From: Psychrobacter sp. Pi2-52
Lineage (GTDB): Bacteria > Pseudomonadota > Gammaproteobacteria > Pseudomonadales > Moraxellaceae
Direction: 5' to 3'
Length of the DNA: 64,000 nucleotides
Assembly (NCBI RefSeq): GCF_904846705.1
Contig: NZ_CAJHBS010000009.1
Coordinates: 44,374-108,373, forward strand
Positions within the stretch are counted from its first letter, which is position 1, and every line of letters starts with the position of its first letter. Made by a program: the position numbers and the translations under genes. The notes under the pieces are model-generated. The model was given only the letters and a program-made list of their open reading frames with translations, did not search any database and was not told the origin of the DNA. Positions 46,644-55,950 of this stretch are shown here, in pieces.

Positions 46644-46675
46644 AAACCCCCAAGCTTAGTTAAGCTTGGGGGTTT
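46644..46675 (-). terminator. Terminator after the DUF3144 gene
   Basis: AAACCCCCAAGCTTA and TAAGCTTGGGGGTTT form a perfect 15-bp stem with a 2-base centre; runs of A and T flank it on both strands. Confidence 0.88.
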
Positions 46676-46747
46676 ATTTTCTGCCATCAAATACTGATTT
46701 TACGACAGTATGTCTAAATGAAAGACATCTAGACTGACGAGATTCGC

Positions 46748-47104
46748 TTATTCAGCTGGTTTGACGTCTTGATTTAGCTGCACGTATTTGTCAAAGTTTT
46801 GAGCATAATCAGTTAAATTATCGCTCAGCATTTGGCGATACTGTTTGACATAAAACTCGACGATATCGTCTTTTTCTTTGGCGAAATCATCGCCTTTTAC
46901 GAAGCCGATAGAGGCAACTGACGCGCTATAGCGTGCTGCAGCATACAATAAAGAAGCACCTACCTGTCCTGAATGGGCATCAGGGCCTAACTGGCTGTTT
47001 GCGATACCGATGATAGCGTCAGCACGTTGATAGAACGCCTGCATTTCAGGGGTGATTTCGATGTTAGCATCAGCGTTTTGGTCTTGAATATTGTCTTGAG
47101 ACAT
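46748..47104 (-). CDS. DUF3144 domain protein
   Basis: The 118-residue cytosolic, acidic protein resembles the DUF3144 family: EMQAFYQRADAIIGIANSQL, then GASLLYAAARYSASVAS and EFYVKQYRQMLSDNLTDYAQ. The family has no known function. The ATG at 47104 is chosen because AGGAG lies six bases upstream; the TTG two codons earlier lies within that spacing. It lies downstream of metK on the same strand with a 76-base gap, so the two may be co-transcribed. Confidence 0.8.
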   Translation of the reverse strand: MSQDNIQDQNADANIEITPEMQAFYQRADAIIGIANSQLGPDAHSGQVGASLLYAAARYSASVASIGFVKGDDFAKEKDDIVEFYVKQYRQMLSDNLTDYAQNFDKYVQLNQDVKPAE

Positions 47105-47180
47105 AAGCAACTCCTAATAATAAGTGTCAGTAGTTTTTAGTATATAAAAATGGTTGGTAAACGTTTTAAAGTAGTGACTC

Positions 47181-48347
47181 TTATAAACCAGCGTCTGCTT
47201 TTAAGATATCAGCTTTGTCTGTTTTTTCCCACGTAAAGGCAGTCTCTGAGCCTGGACGACCAAAGTGTCCAAAGGTAGCAGTCTGCTGATACATTGGCTG
47301 TAGTAAGTTCAACATACGGGTAATGCCGTAAGGACGTAGATCAAAGTGAGTGCGAATCAAGCGAATGATCTCATCGTTACTGATTTTGCTAGTACCAAAG
47401 GTATTGACAGAGATAGAGGTCGGCTCAGCGACACCAATTGCGTAGCTGACCTGTACTTCACAGCGCTCAGCAAGACCTGCTGCGACGATGTTTTTGGCCA
47501 CATAACGTACCGCATAAGCAGCACTGCGATCGACTTTTGAAGGATCTTTACCACTGAACGCACCGCCACCATGACGTGCCATACCGCCGTAAGTATCAAC
47601 AATAATTTTACGACCAGTCAAACCAGCATCACCAACAGGACCACCAATCACAAACTTACCAGTTGGGTTGATATGATAGCGTGTGCCAGCGTGCAATAGG
47701 TCAGCTGGTAGCACTTGCTTGATGATAGATTCCATCACAGCTTCTTGTAGATCTGACTGCGAGATGCTTGGATCATGCTGTGTTGATAATACAACAGCAT
47801 CGATGGCGACAGGACGATTGCCGTCATACTTCAAGGTCACCTGCGCTTTAGCGTCTGGACGCAACCATGGCAACTCGCCTGCGCGGCGCAGCTCCGACTG
47901 ACGCTCCATCAAACGATGGGCATACTCGATAGGCGCTGGCATCAGTACTTCGGTCTCATTACTTGCATAACCAAACATCAAGCCTTGGTCACCTGCACCT
48001 TGCTCTTCTGGGTCGCTACGATCGACGCCTTGCGCGATTTCAGGAGATTGCTTACCTAGCATGTTGATGACTGCACAAGTCTCGCCATCAAAGCCTAGGT
48101 CTGAATGGTGATAGCCGATGCCATTTACGGTGTCACGAACCAGACGCTCTAAATCGATATTTGCCGTTGTAGTGATTTCACCTGCAAGTATGACTGCGCC
48201 TGTTTTTACTAAGGTTTCGCATGCCACACGTGCATGTAGATCTTCACGTAAGATAGCGTCAAGGATAGCGTCTGATATTTGGTCAGCCATTTTGTCAGGA
48301 TGGCCTTCGCTCACAGATTCTGAGGTAAATAAGTTGTATTCACGCAT
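47181..48347 (-). CDS. metK: S-adenosylmethionine synthase
   Basis: MetK forms SAM from methionine and ATP. The 388-residue protein starts [20 protein letters not shown] and has the family signatures [12 protein letters not shown] and [16 protein letters not shown], with the metal- and phosphate-binding residues. Length matches the family. The ATG at 48347 is chosen because the family sequence begins there; a 15-residue upstream extension has no similarity to MetK. It is preceded by a long untranslated stretch with a hairpin at 48385-48406. Confidence 0.97.
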   Translation of the reverse strand: MREYNLFTSESVSEGHPDKMADQISDAILDAILREDLHARVACETLVKTGAVILAGEITTTANIDLERLVRDTVNGIGYHHSDLGFDGETCAVINMLGKQSPEIAQGVDRSDPEEQGAGDQGLMFGYASNETEVLMPAPIEYAHRLMERQSELRRAGELPWLRPDAKAQVTLKYDGNRPVAIDAVVLSTQHDPSISQSDLQEAVMESIIKQVLPADLLHAGTRYHINPTGKFVIGGPVGDAGLTGRKIIVDTYGGMARHGGGAFSGKDPSKVDRSAAYAVRYVAKNIVAAGLAERCEVQVSYAIGVAEPTSISVNTFGTSKISNDEIIRLIRTHFDLRPYGITRMLNLLQPMYQQTATFGHFGRPGSETAFTWEKTDKADILKADAGL

Positions 48348-48836
48348 AATGGGATCGCTTAATTGAATCAATAAGGGTAGGAAAAGCAGCACATCTGGGT
48401 GCTGCTCTAATTAATTTTGACCACGCATTTACGCGGCAGATAATCGGTATTTCTCAATTTAAAATCGGTTTTGACTAAAATCTTTGCTAATAAATTTGAC
48501 CAAAGGGTGAGCGGACTATCATTCAATCAATATATAAAATGATACTGCCTCGCTCTAATATGGTCTTGGCGGTAACGAGTTGGGTCATTACTTGCCCTAA
48601 TAGACAACGCTAATGTGCAGATTGCCTTATCAGAAACAGGGTAATGGCCAAAATCTCTTAACGCAAAATAGGGTTATTCTACCTTGAAACGTTATAAAAC
48701 TCTAGTGAGCAACACTTGCTCTACTATAAGAAATGCTCAACAAGCAGTTCACTGCAATCAAAGGTGGTTACTGGATAGCGGTTTATCTAGCTGAATGATT
48801 AGCTAGCAGTAGCATCTGCTTGAAATGAACAATACG
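48348..48836 (-). other. Intergenic region and metK leader
   Basis: This 489-base stretch lies between nth and metK, both on the minus strand. It contains the metK leader hairpin (48385-48406) and a weak CTAGCT/AGCTAG hairpin soon after nth. No known SAM riboswitch class could be recognised by eye, and no gene was found. Confidence 0.5.
48385..48406 (-). promoter_or_regulatory. Leader hairpin upstream of metK
   Basis: On the minus strand AGCAGCAC and GTGCTGCT form a perfect 8-bp stem with a 6-base loop, followed by TTTTCC, 38 bases before the metK ATG. Its form resembles an attenuator or a partial terminator; its role is not shown. Confidence 0.45.
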
Positions 48837-49532
48837 TTACAACTCTAAAAATGCAGCTTTATCTTTAAACATACATTCTTCATAGACAGGGCAAGCGCCG
48901 CATTTGGGTGTACGTGCCTGACAGGTATAGCGGCCGTGTAATATAAGATAATGATGGGCGTCTACGATGAAGTCTTCTGGGATGCGCTCGACCAGCTTTT
49001 TTTCGACGATGAGTACGGTTTTGCCAGTGGCAAGCCCAGTACGATTGCCCACACGAAAGATATGCGTGTCAACGGCCATGGTCGGCTGGCCAAAAGCCGT
49101 ATTTAACACAACATTTGCAGTTTTGCGGCCGACACCTGCCAGTGACTCTAAGTCTTTGCGGTTATCAGGAACGGTGCTATCAAACCTCTCAATTAAATCA
49201 CGGCAGGTTTTAATGACGTTTTTTGCTTTGGCATTATATAAACCAATGTTTTTGATATAGGATTTGAGACCGTCTTCACCTAATGCCAGTATTGCCTCAG
49301 GTGTATTGGCCACAGGGTACAATTGCTTGGTGGCAATATTGACACTAACATCAGTCGCTTGTGCGGACAAAATTACCGCGATAAGTAACTCAAAATTACT
49401 GTCATAATTGAGTTCGGTGACAGGCTCATCAATAGTCGCTGCCAGCTTTTCAAAGAATGGACGCACGTCACGATTGGGCATTCGTCTAGAGGGCGGCGTG
49501 TCAGCTGTTTTATGTTTAACCGTTTTACTCAT
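48837..49532 (-). CDS. nth: Endonuclease III
   Basis: Nth is a bifunctional DNA glycosylase/AP lyase for oxidised pyrimidines. The 231-residue protein has the helix-hairpin-helix LAGVGRKTANVVLN with the catalytic Lys, AVDTHIFRVGNRTGL with the catalytic Asp, and the 4Fe-4S cluster cysteines at 204, 211, 214 and 220 (C-x6-C-x2-C-x5-C). An N-terminal stretch of about 18 residues before MPNRDVRPFF is Lys/Thr-rich and may not be translated. It follows an rnfB-like gene on the same strand, 120 bases away, as nth follows the rnf operon in E. coli. Confidence 0.95.
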   Translation of the reverse strand: MSKTVKHKTADTPPSRRMPNRDVRPFFEKLAATIDEPVTELNYDSNFELLIAVILSAQATDVSVNIATKQLYPVANTPEAILALGEDGLKSYIKNIGLYNAKAKNVIKTCRDLIERFDSTVPDNRKDLESLAGVGRKTANVVLNTAFGQPTMAVDTHIFRVGNRTGLATGKTVLIVEKKLVERIPEDFIVDAHHYLILHGRYTCQARTPKCGACPVYEECMFKDKAAFLEL

Positions 49533-49652
49533 GGCATTTTGACTATTATTTTGATGAATGTTTGTGCCAAATTATATGCTAGCGCTAGCATTCATGTTAA
49601 TGATTAAAGTATCAATTTATTAACGCATTCACTGCGTAATCAGCTATTACCG

Positions 49653-50498
49653 TTATAACGCTACTTGCAATGACTCAAGCTCAGCTTGTAAGGATTCGAG
49701 CTCGGCTTGTTTCTTATCATTTGCACGCACACTCAATTGCTTTTCTATTTTTTTGATTTTGGTACGGAGCTTGGCAGCTGCAATGGTGTTTTTCGCTTGC
49801 GACTCACTGATGTTTAGAGACTGGCTTGCTGCATTATTGAGCTTAGCCTCTACCATACTAACGACAGGTCTACTATTGCTCGTATCGGCAAGCTGTTCTG
49901 TGACACGTTTTAAATGGGTATGGTAGCGTTGTCTCAAATCCTCTTGCTCTGCTATTCGCTCAGTCTCAGATATTTCCCGCTCAACCGTGACTAAGTCAAT
50001 GCAATCAACAGGGCAGGGCGCGATACATAGCTCGCAGCCCGTGCACAAATCTGTAAAAATCGTATGCATATGCTTACCAGTACCAACGATAGCATCGACT
50101 GGACAAGCAGGGATGCATTTGGTGCAGCCGATACAGTCATCTTCACGGATAACCGCACGAACCTCGGTCGGACGTTCAGAGGTGGCATCTATTGGCCACT
50201 GTGAAGGCACCGCCGTCAGCGTAGTGTCAAGAGTATCTATATCGAGAGTCTGAGCAATCGCATTGGTGACTGGCTGACCACCAGGCACACATTTATTATA
50301 TGGCTCGCCATTTAATACAATTGCAGCGGCATATGGCAGGCAACCATCTGGGTGCTCACATAGTCCGCATTGCGTCTGTGGCAAACAAGCATCCACACGT
50401 GCAATTTTTGCCTGTATGTCAGCGGGCAAGGTATCAATGTGTAATGTATCGAATAAGATAGGTAGGTTGACTAAGCGTATATTGGTGCTACTTTGCAT
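49653..50498 (-). CDS. rnfB: RnfB-like ferredoxin (orphan, no membrane anchor)
   Basis: This 281-residue iron-sulfur protein has an N-terminal 4Fe-4S domain of the RnfB/GX type (cysteines 44, 47, 53 and 70 around PQTQCGLCEHPDGC) and two ferredoxin-type 4Fe-4S motifs (C122/C125/C128/C132 and C152/C155/C158/C162). It lacks the N-terminal TM segment of RnfB in the full Rnf complex. A coiled-coil, Lys/Glu/Ala-rich tail (about 225-281) follows. No other rnf genes lie nearby, so it probably acts as a soluble electron carrier, perhaps serving the neighbouring Nth cluster. That role is inferred. Confidence 0.85.
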   Translation of the reverse strand: MQSSTNIRLVNLPILFDTLHIDTLPADIQAKIARVDACLPQTQCGLCEHPDGCLPYAAAIVLNGEPYNKCVPGGQPVTNAIAQTLDIDTLDTTLTAVPSQWPIDATSERPTEVRAVIREDDCIGCTKCIPACPVDAIVGTGKHMHTIFTDLCTGCELCIAPCPVDCIDLVTVEREISETERIAEQEDLRQRYHTHLKRVTEQLADTSNSRPVVSMVEAKLNNAASQSLNISESQAKNTIAAAKLRTKIKKIEKQLSVRANDKKQAELESLQAELESLQVAL

Positions 50499-50756
50499 TT
50501 AATTAAGGACCTTAATACCAGTCGTAAGAATAGGTATTAGTATAAATAGAGATAAAGTGTTGAGAAAGCGGTCTTTGTAAAACAGTATCTATAAGAGCAT
50601 CTGCTCATGTTAGCGTGTTACTGCTCATGTTGGCGTGTTACTTACTAAAAAATAAAATTTAAAGTAAAACGCTTATCACAGAAGCAGCGATTTTAAAGAT
50701 ATGAGATTGAAAATACAATACTATAGCGTAATGTGGTATTTGTAGATAAGTACTGA

Positions 50757-51701
50757 TTATAAATCTATATTTTGTTCTTTAGCCACTTGATCAATCAAAT
50801 CGCGAGCGATACTACCCTTTGGCGGAATTCTGGGTAGGTTTGAGAGATCAAAGAAGTCAGCATGTGCTAGCTCATCTTCTTGCAAGATAATATCGCCACT
50901 GGCATACGAGGCTCGAAAACCAAGCATCAAGTTAGAGGGGAATGGCCATGGCTGACTACTGACATAGCGGATATCTGATACGCTGATATTGACCTCTTCC
51001 GCGACTTCACGTACTACCGCATGCTCCAGACTCTCTCCAACTTCTACAAACCCTGCGATCAAACCATACATTGGCGGCAGGTTTTGCTGTCCATGACGAT
51101 GATGGTGAGCCAATAAGATTTGCATCTCATCCGTCACTGGGTTTGGACGAGTAATAGCAGTAATGACGCACGGTTGTACGCGAGGGTATTGGCGCAATCG
51201 ACATATTGGACAAACCATGGCACGTTCGCCTTGGTCAGCATGTACGGTAGGGCTAGCACAGCGACCACAAAACTGCGTATCTGCTTGCCAGCTTAATAGC
51301 TGTATCGCTTGGCTAATCTGATCTGACAAGGCGACTGGTAGATGAGTCATCAATTTTCGATAAGGAACAAAAGTGTTACCACTGCTTTCAGCGATAATTG
51401 GTAGCGTCACGTTATGAGCAACTGCATAGTCATAAGTCATGGCGCTTGTCGCTTGGGCAGTAAAGCTATGAGCCATATTGGCATCAACCGTACCCTTTGC
51501 ATGGTTGCCAGCGCTACTGCTATCGTCTGATAACCAATGATTTGGTGCTAGGCTCTCGTGAAGCCTTATGTGACCAACCTGATAAGCTTGCTCGCTTAAG
51601 TTATTACTATCGGGCGATAGCTGAACTTGCAAAGGCCACCAACCATCTGGCATTTGACGGCATAAGATACTGTCATCACTTAATACAAAAGCATGAGCCA
51701 T
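50757..51701 (-). CDS. nudC: NAD(+) diphosphatase NudC
   Basis: NudC hydrolyses NAD(H) to NMN(H) and AMP, and removes NAD caps from RNA. The 314-residue protein has a zinc ribbon (FCGRCASP then MVCPICRLRQYPRVQP), the Nudix box GFVEVGESLEHAVVREVAEE, and the NudC-specific SQPWPFPSNLMLGF motif just after it. The ATG at 51701 (MAHAFVLSDD) follows TTTGGAA; a TTG four codons upstream is less likely. It stands alone. Confidence 0.95.
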   Translation of the reverse strand: MAHAFVLSDDSILCRQMPDGWWPLQVQLSPDSNNLSEQAYQVGHIRLHESLAPNHWLSDDSSSAGNHAKGTVDANMAHSFTAQATSAMTYDYAVAHNVTLPIIAESSGNTFVPYRKLMTHLPVALSDQISQAIQLLSWQADTQFCGRCASPTVHADQGERAMVCPICRLRQYPRVQPCVITAITRPNPVTDEMQILLAHHHRHGQQNLPPMYGLIAGFVEVGESLEHAVVREVAEEVNISVSDIRYVSSQPWPFPSNLMLGFRASYASGDIILQEDELAHADFFDLSNLPRIPPKGSIARDLIDQVAKEQNIDL

Positions 51702-51938
51702 ATAAAATTCCAAACATTATAAAGTAAGTCCGCATCGACGTAGACACAGACTTATTTAGAGTAAAGTATCATCAATTCTATACAAATCAGATATGCAGAT
51801 ATGTTGTCAAGTTGATTCAGCCTAATGACTGTAGCGCTTTCACGTGCCTGACTTGTACCTACATTATCTTGAGTTATCTATACGTAAATGAGATGTCATG
51901 GTTAAGAGGTGATGACCATGACATGACAATGAGAAAAG

Positions 51939-53621
51939 TTAAGCAGCAAGTAGGTGGCTCAAGCTCTGTTGACCAACATCAAGCGCTTGCTTGCTAACAG
52001 GGCGATTATTCTCAAAACCATCTAAGTGATGATCGACCGCCATGATAACATCAGCGATGCAGGCTAACGTACTGTCTTCGATACGTCGTCCGCCTTCGAT
52101 ACGCTTTTCAATGTAGTTGGCTAGCTGACTCAGCATGCTGGCAGGTGTGGGCAGTTGTAAGAAACGTACTGCGCCTGCTACTTGACGCATCATCCCAGGT
52201 ATATTTTGGATATTAAGCATGTCGCGCTCAGGCTCCGCCAAATAATCATTGATGGCTTGCTCAGCACTAGCAATCGCAGTTCGGCTTTCTTGTATCAAGG
52301 TATCATTGGCCGTATTAAGCTGATGCAATGAGATATGCGGATTATTCAGTGGTAGATAGATTGCCCCTGGTGTATGCATCTCTGCCATAGCAATGGTGGC
52401 GTTCTCTGCATGCATTAATGCTAGTAGCAAATGATCAAAATCTTCAGGAGAAGGTGCTTGCCAATGGCTCACAGCTTCTGCTGCTTCGCTAAGACTATTG
52501 GCTGCGTTGGACAGACCTAACAAACGTAATGCCGAACTCAGTTCGGTCAGCTCTTTAATAATCTGTGCTGTCTGCATATCAATAGGATTGATTGAATCGC
52601 CACGTGCATAGCTATCGACGTGTTCTTTAATATTGTTGATCTGATTTTGAATAATTGTGTTTAACGTATCGGTAAGTTCGCGGTTAGGACCGAATAAAAA
52701 GCGCTTCATTTGTTCTAGCTGAGCACCTTCTAAATGGTTACTTGCATATTGTTCACGTAATTGCTGCGCTTGCTCGTTATCACGTTGACAGGCAAAGCTC
52801 ACTAAATCTGCAAAGCGGGTATCCATGACTGGTAAATAGCTTTGAAATTGCTGCTCTAAATAGATAAGTGTGTGCTTTTGACTTAGGTTTAATGGTAATA
52901 CTGCTGCGATATCAGTCACGGCAGCAGTCGCCGCTTGCCAAAACAAACTATCAGTATTTGCAGCGATTAATGCACAAGCTGCACTCATAGCATCCAGCTT
53001 TTGCTGATCCGTAGAGTCAATGTTGCCATCTTGATTGAGTAGTGCAATGCTAAGGCCACTACGATACGCGTTGGTCAGCAGCTCTGTGTCTAGATTAAGC
53101 GTGCTTAGAGATTCAAAGTTTTGTTCAGGGTTGGCGATGATGACACTACTGCTACCAAATGCAGAGAAATAGTCTGCCGTAATAGGAGCTTCTTGACTAT
53201 GCGCATTAAGCTTGTTGATTACAGGTATCAGTAGAGTAGGCTCTACCGATTCAGTCAAGAGGACAAACTCAACATAACGATCCAAGGTCATGATGGCTTC
53301 TGATAGATCCATGATCAAGTCGGTATCGTTGTTATCACCATTGTCATAAAGTCTCTGTAAACCACCAACAATGGCATCATTCAATGCTTCTGCACCGACC
53401 AAAGAAATGAGTTTAAAAATACAAGACAGCTGCTTTAATACTTCGATAGAATCTGACAACAAAGGTGCCTGACTACTATCATCGTTGAACTCGCCTAGAT
53501 GAATTTCAGTATCTTTAAGCGTTGCTATAACCTCATCATGCAATAAATGAAGTGATGGCAGGTTAAAATCAGTAACACTAAGCGTTGGGGCGGTTAGCTT
53601 CATTTGCGCAGACTGGTCCAT
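51939..53621 (-). CDS. FimL/ChpA N-terminus-like scaffold protein
   Basis: This 560-residue, acidic, helix-rich protein has no membrane segment or enzyme motif. Its length and layout resemble FimL of Pseudomonas, a protein related to the N-terminal region of ChpA/PilL that scaffolds the type IV pilus Chp system and supports twitching and cAMP signalling. Stretches such as PGMMRQVAGAVRFLQLP and ADVIMAVDHHLDGFENNRP resemble Hpt-like modules, but no phosphorylatable Hpt His motif could be confirmed. The ATG at 53621 has GGA upstream; 12 further in-frame codons precede it. The next gene on this strand is the rnhA-dnaQ fusion. Confidence 0.6.
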   Translation of the reverse strand: MDQSAQMKLTAPTLSVTDFNLPSLHLLHDEVIATLKDTEIHLGEFNDDSSQAPLLSDSIEVLKQLSCIFKLISLVGAEALNDAIVGGLQRLYDNGDNNDTDLIMDLSEAIMTLDRYVEFVLLTESVEPTLLIPVINKLNAHSQEAPITADYFSAFGSSSVIIANPEQNFESLSTLNLDTELLTNAYRSGLSIALLNQDGNIDSTDQQKLDAMSAACALIAANTDSLFWQAATAAVTDIAAVLPLNLSQKHTLIYLEQQFQSYLPVMDTRFADLVSFACQRDNEQAQQLREQYASNHLEGAQLEQMKRFLFGPNRELTDTLNTIIQNQINNIKEHVDSYARGDSINPIDMQTAQIIKELTELSSALRLLGLSNAANSLSEAAEAVSHWQAPSPEDFDHLLLALMHAENATIAMAEMHTPGAIYLPLNNPHISLHQLNTANDTLIQESRTAIASAEQAINDYLAEPERDMLNIQNIPGMMRQVAGAVRFLQLPTPASMLSQLANYIEKRIEGGRRIEDSTLACIADVIMAVDHHLDGFENNRPVSKQALDVGQQSLSHLLAA

Positions 53622-53768
53622 AAGTATTTTTCCATAATGTACTGATGAGAATAGCAATAGTGTAAAGTTGATTTAGAAAGTATTGGTTAGTGATGTTTTA
53701 ACGCTTTCTATCATAATAATCAAGACTAAATTATACAAATGTCGGTTCAATAAAAATTCAAAGGACAA

Positions 53769-55427
53769 TTACATGCTAGCTTTTAGGGCAGGATAATCTT
53801 CTGCCAAAGCGGTATACCAGCTTTGTTCAGCAGTTTCATCCGATGTTGAAGCCAGTAATAAATTTGCTAAATTGGCGAAACTTGCATGAGCGGTTTGTCC
53901 GCCATCGGTATCTGTATCCTCTTCGATGGCAAGCGTGACCTGTCCGCCAGTCATCGCCAAATAAACTTCGGCTAAAATCTCTGAATCAAGTAATGCTCCG
54001 TGAAAAGTACGGTCTTGCTTACCAACATCTAGGCGACGCACGAGGGCATCTAGCGTGTTTTTTTGCCCAGGGTATTGCTGCTTGGCCATCGCCAGCGAAT
54101 CGGTTACTTGCACTCGATTAGCAAAGTCATTCAGACCAACTTTTGCAAACTCCATATTTAAGAAGTTCATATCAAAAGTAGCGTTATGAGCGATAATCTC
54201 AGCGCCGTCCATAAAGTCATATAAAGACTGAGCCACTTGATCAAAGGTCGGCTTGTCGGTCAAAAATGCTTCAGAGATACCATGAATACGAATAACTTCA
54301 TCATCCATACCGCGCTGCGGATTGATATAAACGTGCAGCTTTTCACCAGTAAACTTACGTCCGACCAGCTCCACAATACCGACCTCGATAATACGGTCGC
54401 CTTTTAGTGCATCAAGCCCTGTGGTTTCTGTATCCATGATAAGCTGACGATCTGCTTCATGGCGATGTATCGGCTTTGGTAATAGCGGCTTAAAATGTGG
54501 GTTGGCACGGCTAGTATCCCCATCGAACTTAGGTGCATCAAAATCAACACTTGGCAACATATCATTGTCGACGGTATCATCTAGGTGCGTTTGAATATCT
54601 GGCATAGCTTTGGTACTCGTCGGGTTGTATGTATTGTCTTGATGGTTGCTAAATTCTACAGCAATGTTTTCATTCATATTACGATTGTCAGCAGCACTCT
54701 GACTATCTTCTTTTAGCGGCTCAGGTTCTAATAGCGCTTCATCAAACTCATCGTCCATCATATCTAAACCCAATGGATCGAAACTTAGCCAGTCAGCGCT
54801 AGACGATTTTTGCAAGGTATCCGTGTTAGCGTCAGTATTAGTATCAATGTTAGGATTAATATCAGTCGCTATATGGTCTTTTTTTTTAGTCGTATCTGCT
54901 TCACTGACTATAGCTGAATGCCCGCTGTTTGAGGTGACACCTAGGTTTGCCAGCTCGTCTGCTTTTTCATTACCCGCATGTCCAGCGTGACCCTTGACCC
55001 AATGCCAGCTAACATCACGCTGTTGGCAGAGTTTATCCAATTGTTGCCATAGGTCTTGATTGGCGACTGGCTTTTTACTGGCAGTTTTCCAGCCCTTTTT
55101 CTTCCAACCTTCAATCCATTCAGTAATGCCTTTTTTGACATAACTGGAGTCAGTCCAAATCTCAAGAGTATGCTCATGCGGGCTATGGGTCAGGGCTTGT
55201 ATTGCACCCATTAGCTCCATACGGTTATTGGTGGTTTCTTTGTCGCCGCCGTACAAATCTTGCGTGCTGCCATCACTAAATATAAGATGTGCGCCCCAGC
55301 CGCCAGCGCCAGGATTGCCTTTGCAAGCACCATCAGTATAGGCCACAGTGGTATTTGTTTTAGCAGCCAATGGATCAATCGCGTTGTCTTTATGAGTGTT
55401 TGGCATTGAATTACGGTTGTCTGACAT
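53769..55427 (-). CDS. rnhA-dnaQ: Ribonuclease HI - DNA polymerase III epsilon fusion
   Basis: One 552-residue protein carries two replication enzymes. Residues 25-165 are RNase HI with catalytic D32 ([16 protein letters not shown]), E71, D93 and D157. Residues about 165-325 are an acidic, Asn/Asp/Thr-rich linker with no fold that I recognise. Residues 326-500 are a DnaQ exonuclease with D332/E334 ([10 protein letters not shown]), D419 ([10 protein letters not shown]), H476 and D481 (FHGALLDSE). In E. coli rnhA and dnaQ are separate neighbouring genes. The fusion could bring primer RNA removal and proofreading to the same polymerase. No clear Shine-Dalgarno is seen before the ATG at 55427. 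Confidence 0.93.
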   Translation of the reverse strand: MSDNRNSMPNTHKDNAIDPLAAKTNTTVAYTDGACKGNPGAGGWGAHLIFSDGSTQDLYGGDKETTNNRMELMGAIQALTHSPHEHTLEIWTDSSYVKKGITEWIEGWKKKGWKTASKKPVANQDLWQQLDKLCQQRDVSWHWVKGHAGHAGNEKADELANLGVTSNSGHSAIVSEADTTKKKDHIATDINPNIDTNTDANTDTLQKSSSADWLSFDPLGLDMMDDEFDEALLEPEPLKEDSQSAADNRNMNENIAVEFSNHQDNTYNPTSTKAMPDIQTHLDDTVDNDMLPSVDFDAPKFDGDTSRANPHFKPLLPKPIHRHEADRQLIMDTETTGLDALKGDRIIEVGIVELVGRKFTGEKLHVYINPQRGMDDEVIRIHGISEAFLTDKPTFDQVAQSLYDFMDGAEIIAHNATFDMNFLNMEFAKVGLNDFANRVQVTDSLAMAKQQYPGQKNTLDALVRRLDVGKQDRTFHGALLDSEILAEVYLAMTGGQVTLAIEEDTDTDGGQTAHASFANLANLLLASTSDETAEQSWYTALAEDYPALKASM

Positions 55428-55709
55428 AAAGGAGTATGGACCTGATAAGTGGTAAGCATAGGGTAGTATTAGAGCATCTCGTTTACGTTATTCGAACGAT
55501 GATGATGACGTTGTGAGTATAGCAAATCTATCATAAATATGGGCAGTCGTGACGCACAAAGTCAGAAAACTCTTACGGTAACTTATAACATAATAGTAAC
55601 GTCTTGGTTTTCTGTTAAAATAGCGAAGCTCTCTGAAAGGCTCTAGTTTTTAGTTACAGAGCTGCCTTTGCTACAAAGATGCCCAAGCGCATTTTTCTGA
55701 TACAGCTAT
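55428..55709. other. Divergent intergenic region before the MITE
   Basis: This stretch upstream of rnhA-dnaQ should hold its promoter on the minus strand. With the adjacent MITE it makes a gene-free region of 523 bases. No other feature could be supported. Confidence 0.5.
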
Positions 55710-55886
55710 CTAGGGCGTGTCATCAATTAGCACATTAATGCAATTTATGGCCTTAAAATGGCTAAATTTTCGCTAAACTGTGTCAAAGTTCTTGTCAATA
55801 TGTTTATATTCACTGCGAATTTTTCCTTGGTTAGCATCAATTTATCTTATTTTAATGCTCATAATCTAATTGGTGACACGCCCTAG
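55710..55886. mobile_element. 177-bp MITE-like element with 21-bp terminal inverted repeats
   Basis: CTAGGGCGTGTCATCAATTAG (55710-55730) and CTAATTGGTGACACGCCCTAG (55866-55886) are reverse complements with one mismatch. They enclose 135 bp with no open frame of use. The outer CTAG at both ends may be a 4-bp target duplication, although being palindromic it is ambiguous. Small size, good TIRs and lack of a transposase fit a MITE mobilised by an unseen parent insertion sequence. It lies 64 bases before the lipoprotein start. Confidence 0.75.
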
Positions 55887-55950
55887 TGACATTTTGACAA
55901 TAGTACACTTAATAAAAGTTTTTAATGCATGATTGCAGGATAACCCCATT

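Noticed and set aside
48348..48836. Known SAM riboswitch upstream of metK
   Set aside because: A leader hairpin exists, but I could not match it to the architecture of any established SAM riboswitch class by eye.
51812..51997. 61-codon plus-strand frame between nudC and the FimL-like gene
   Set aside because: It overlaps the 3' end of the FimL-like gene in antisense and has no recognisable features.
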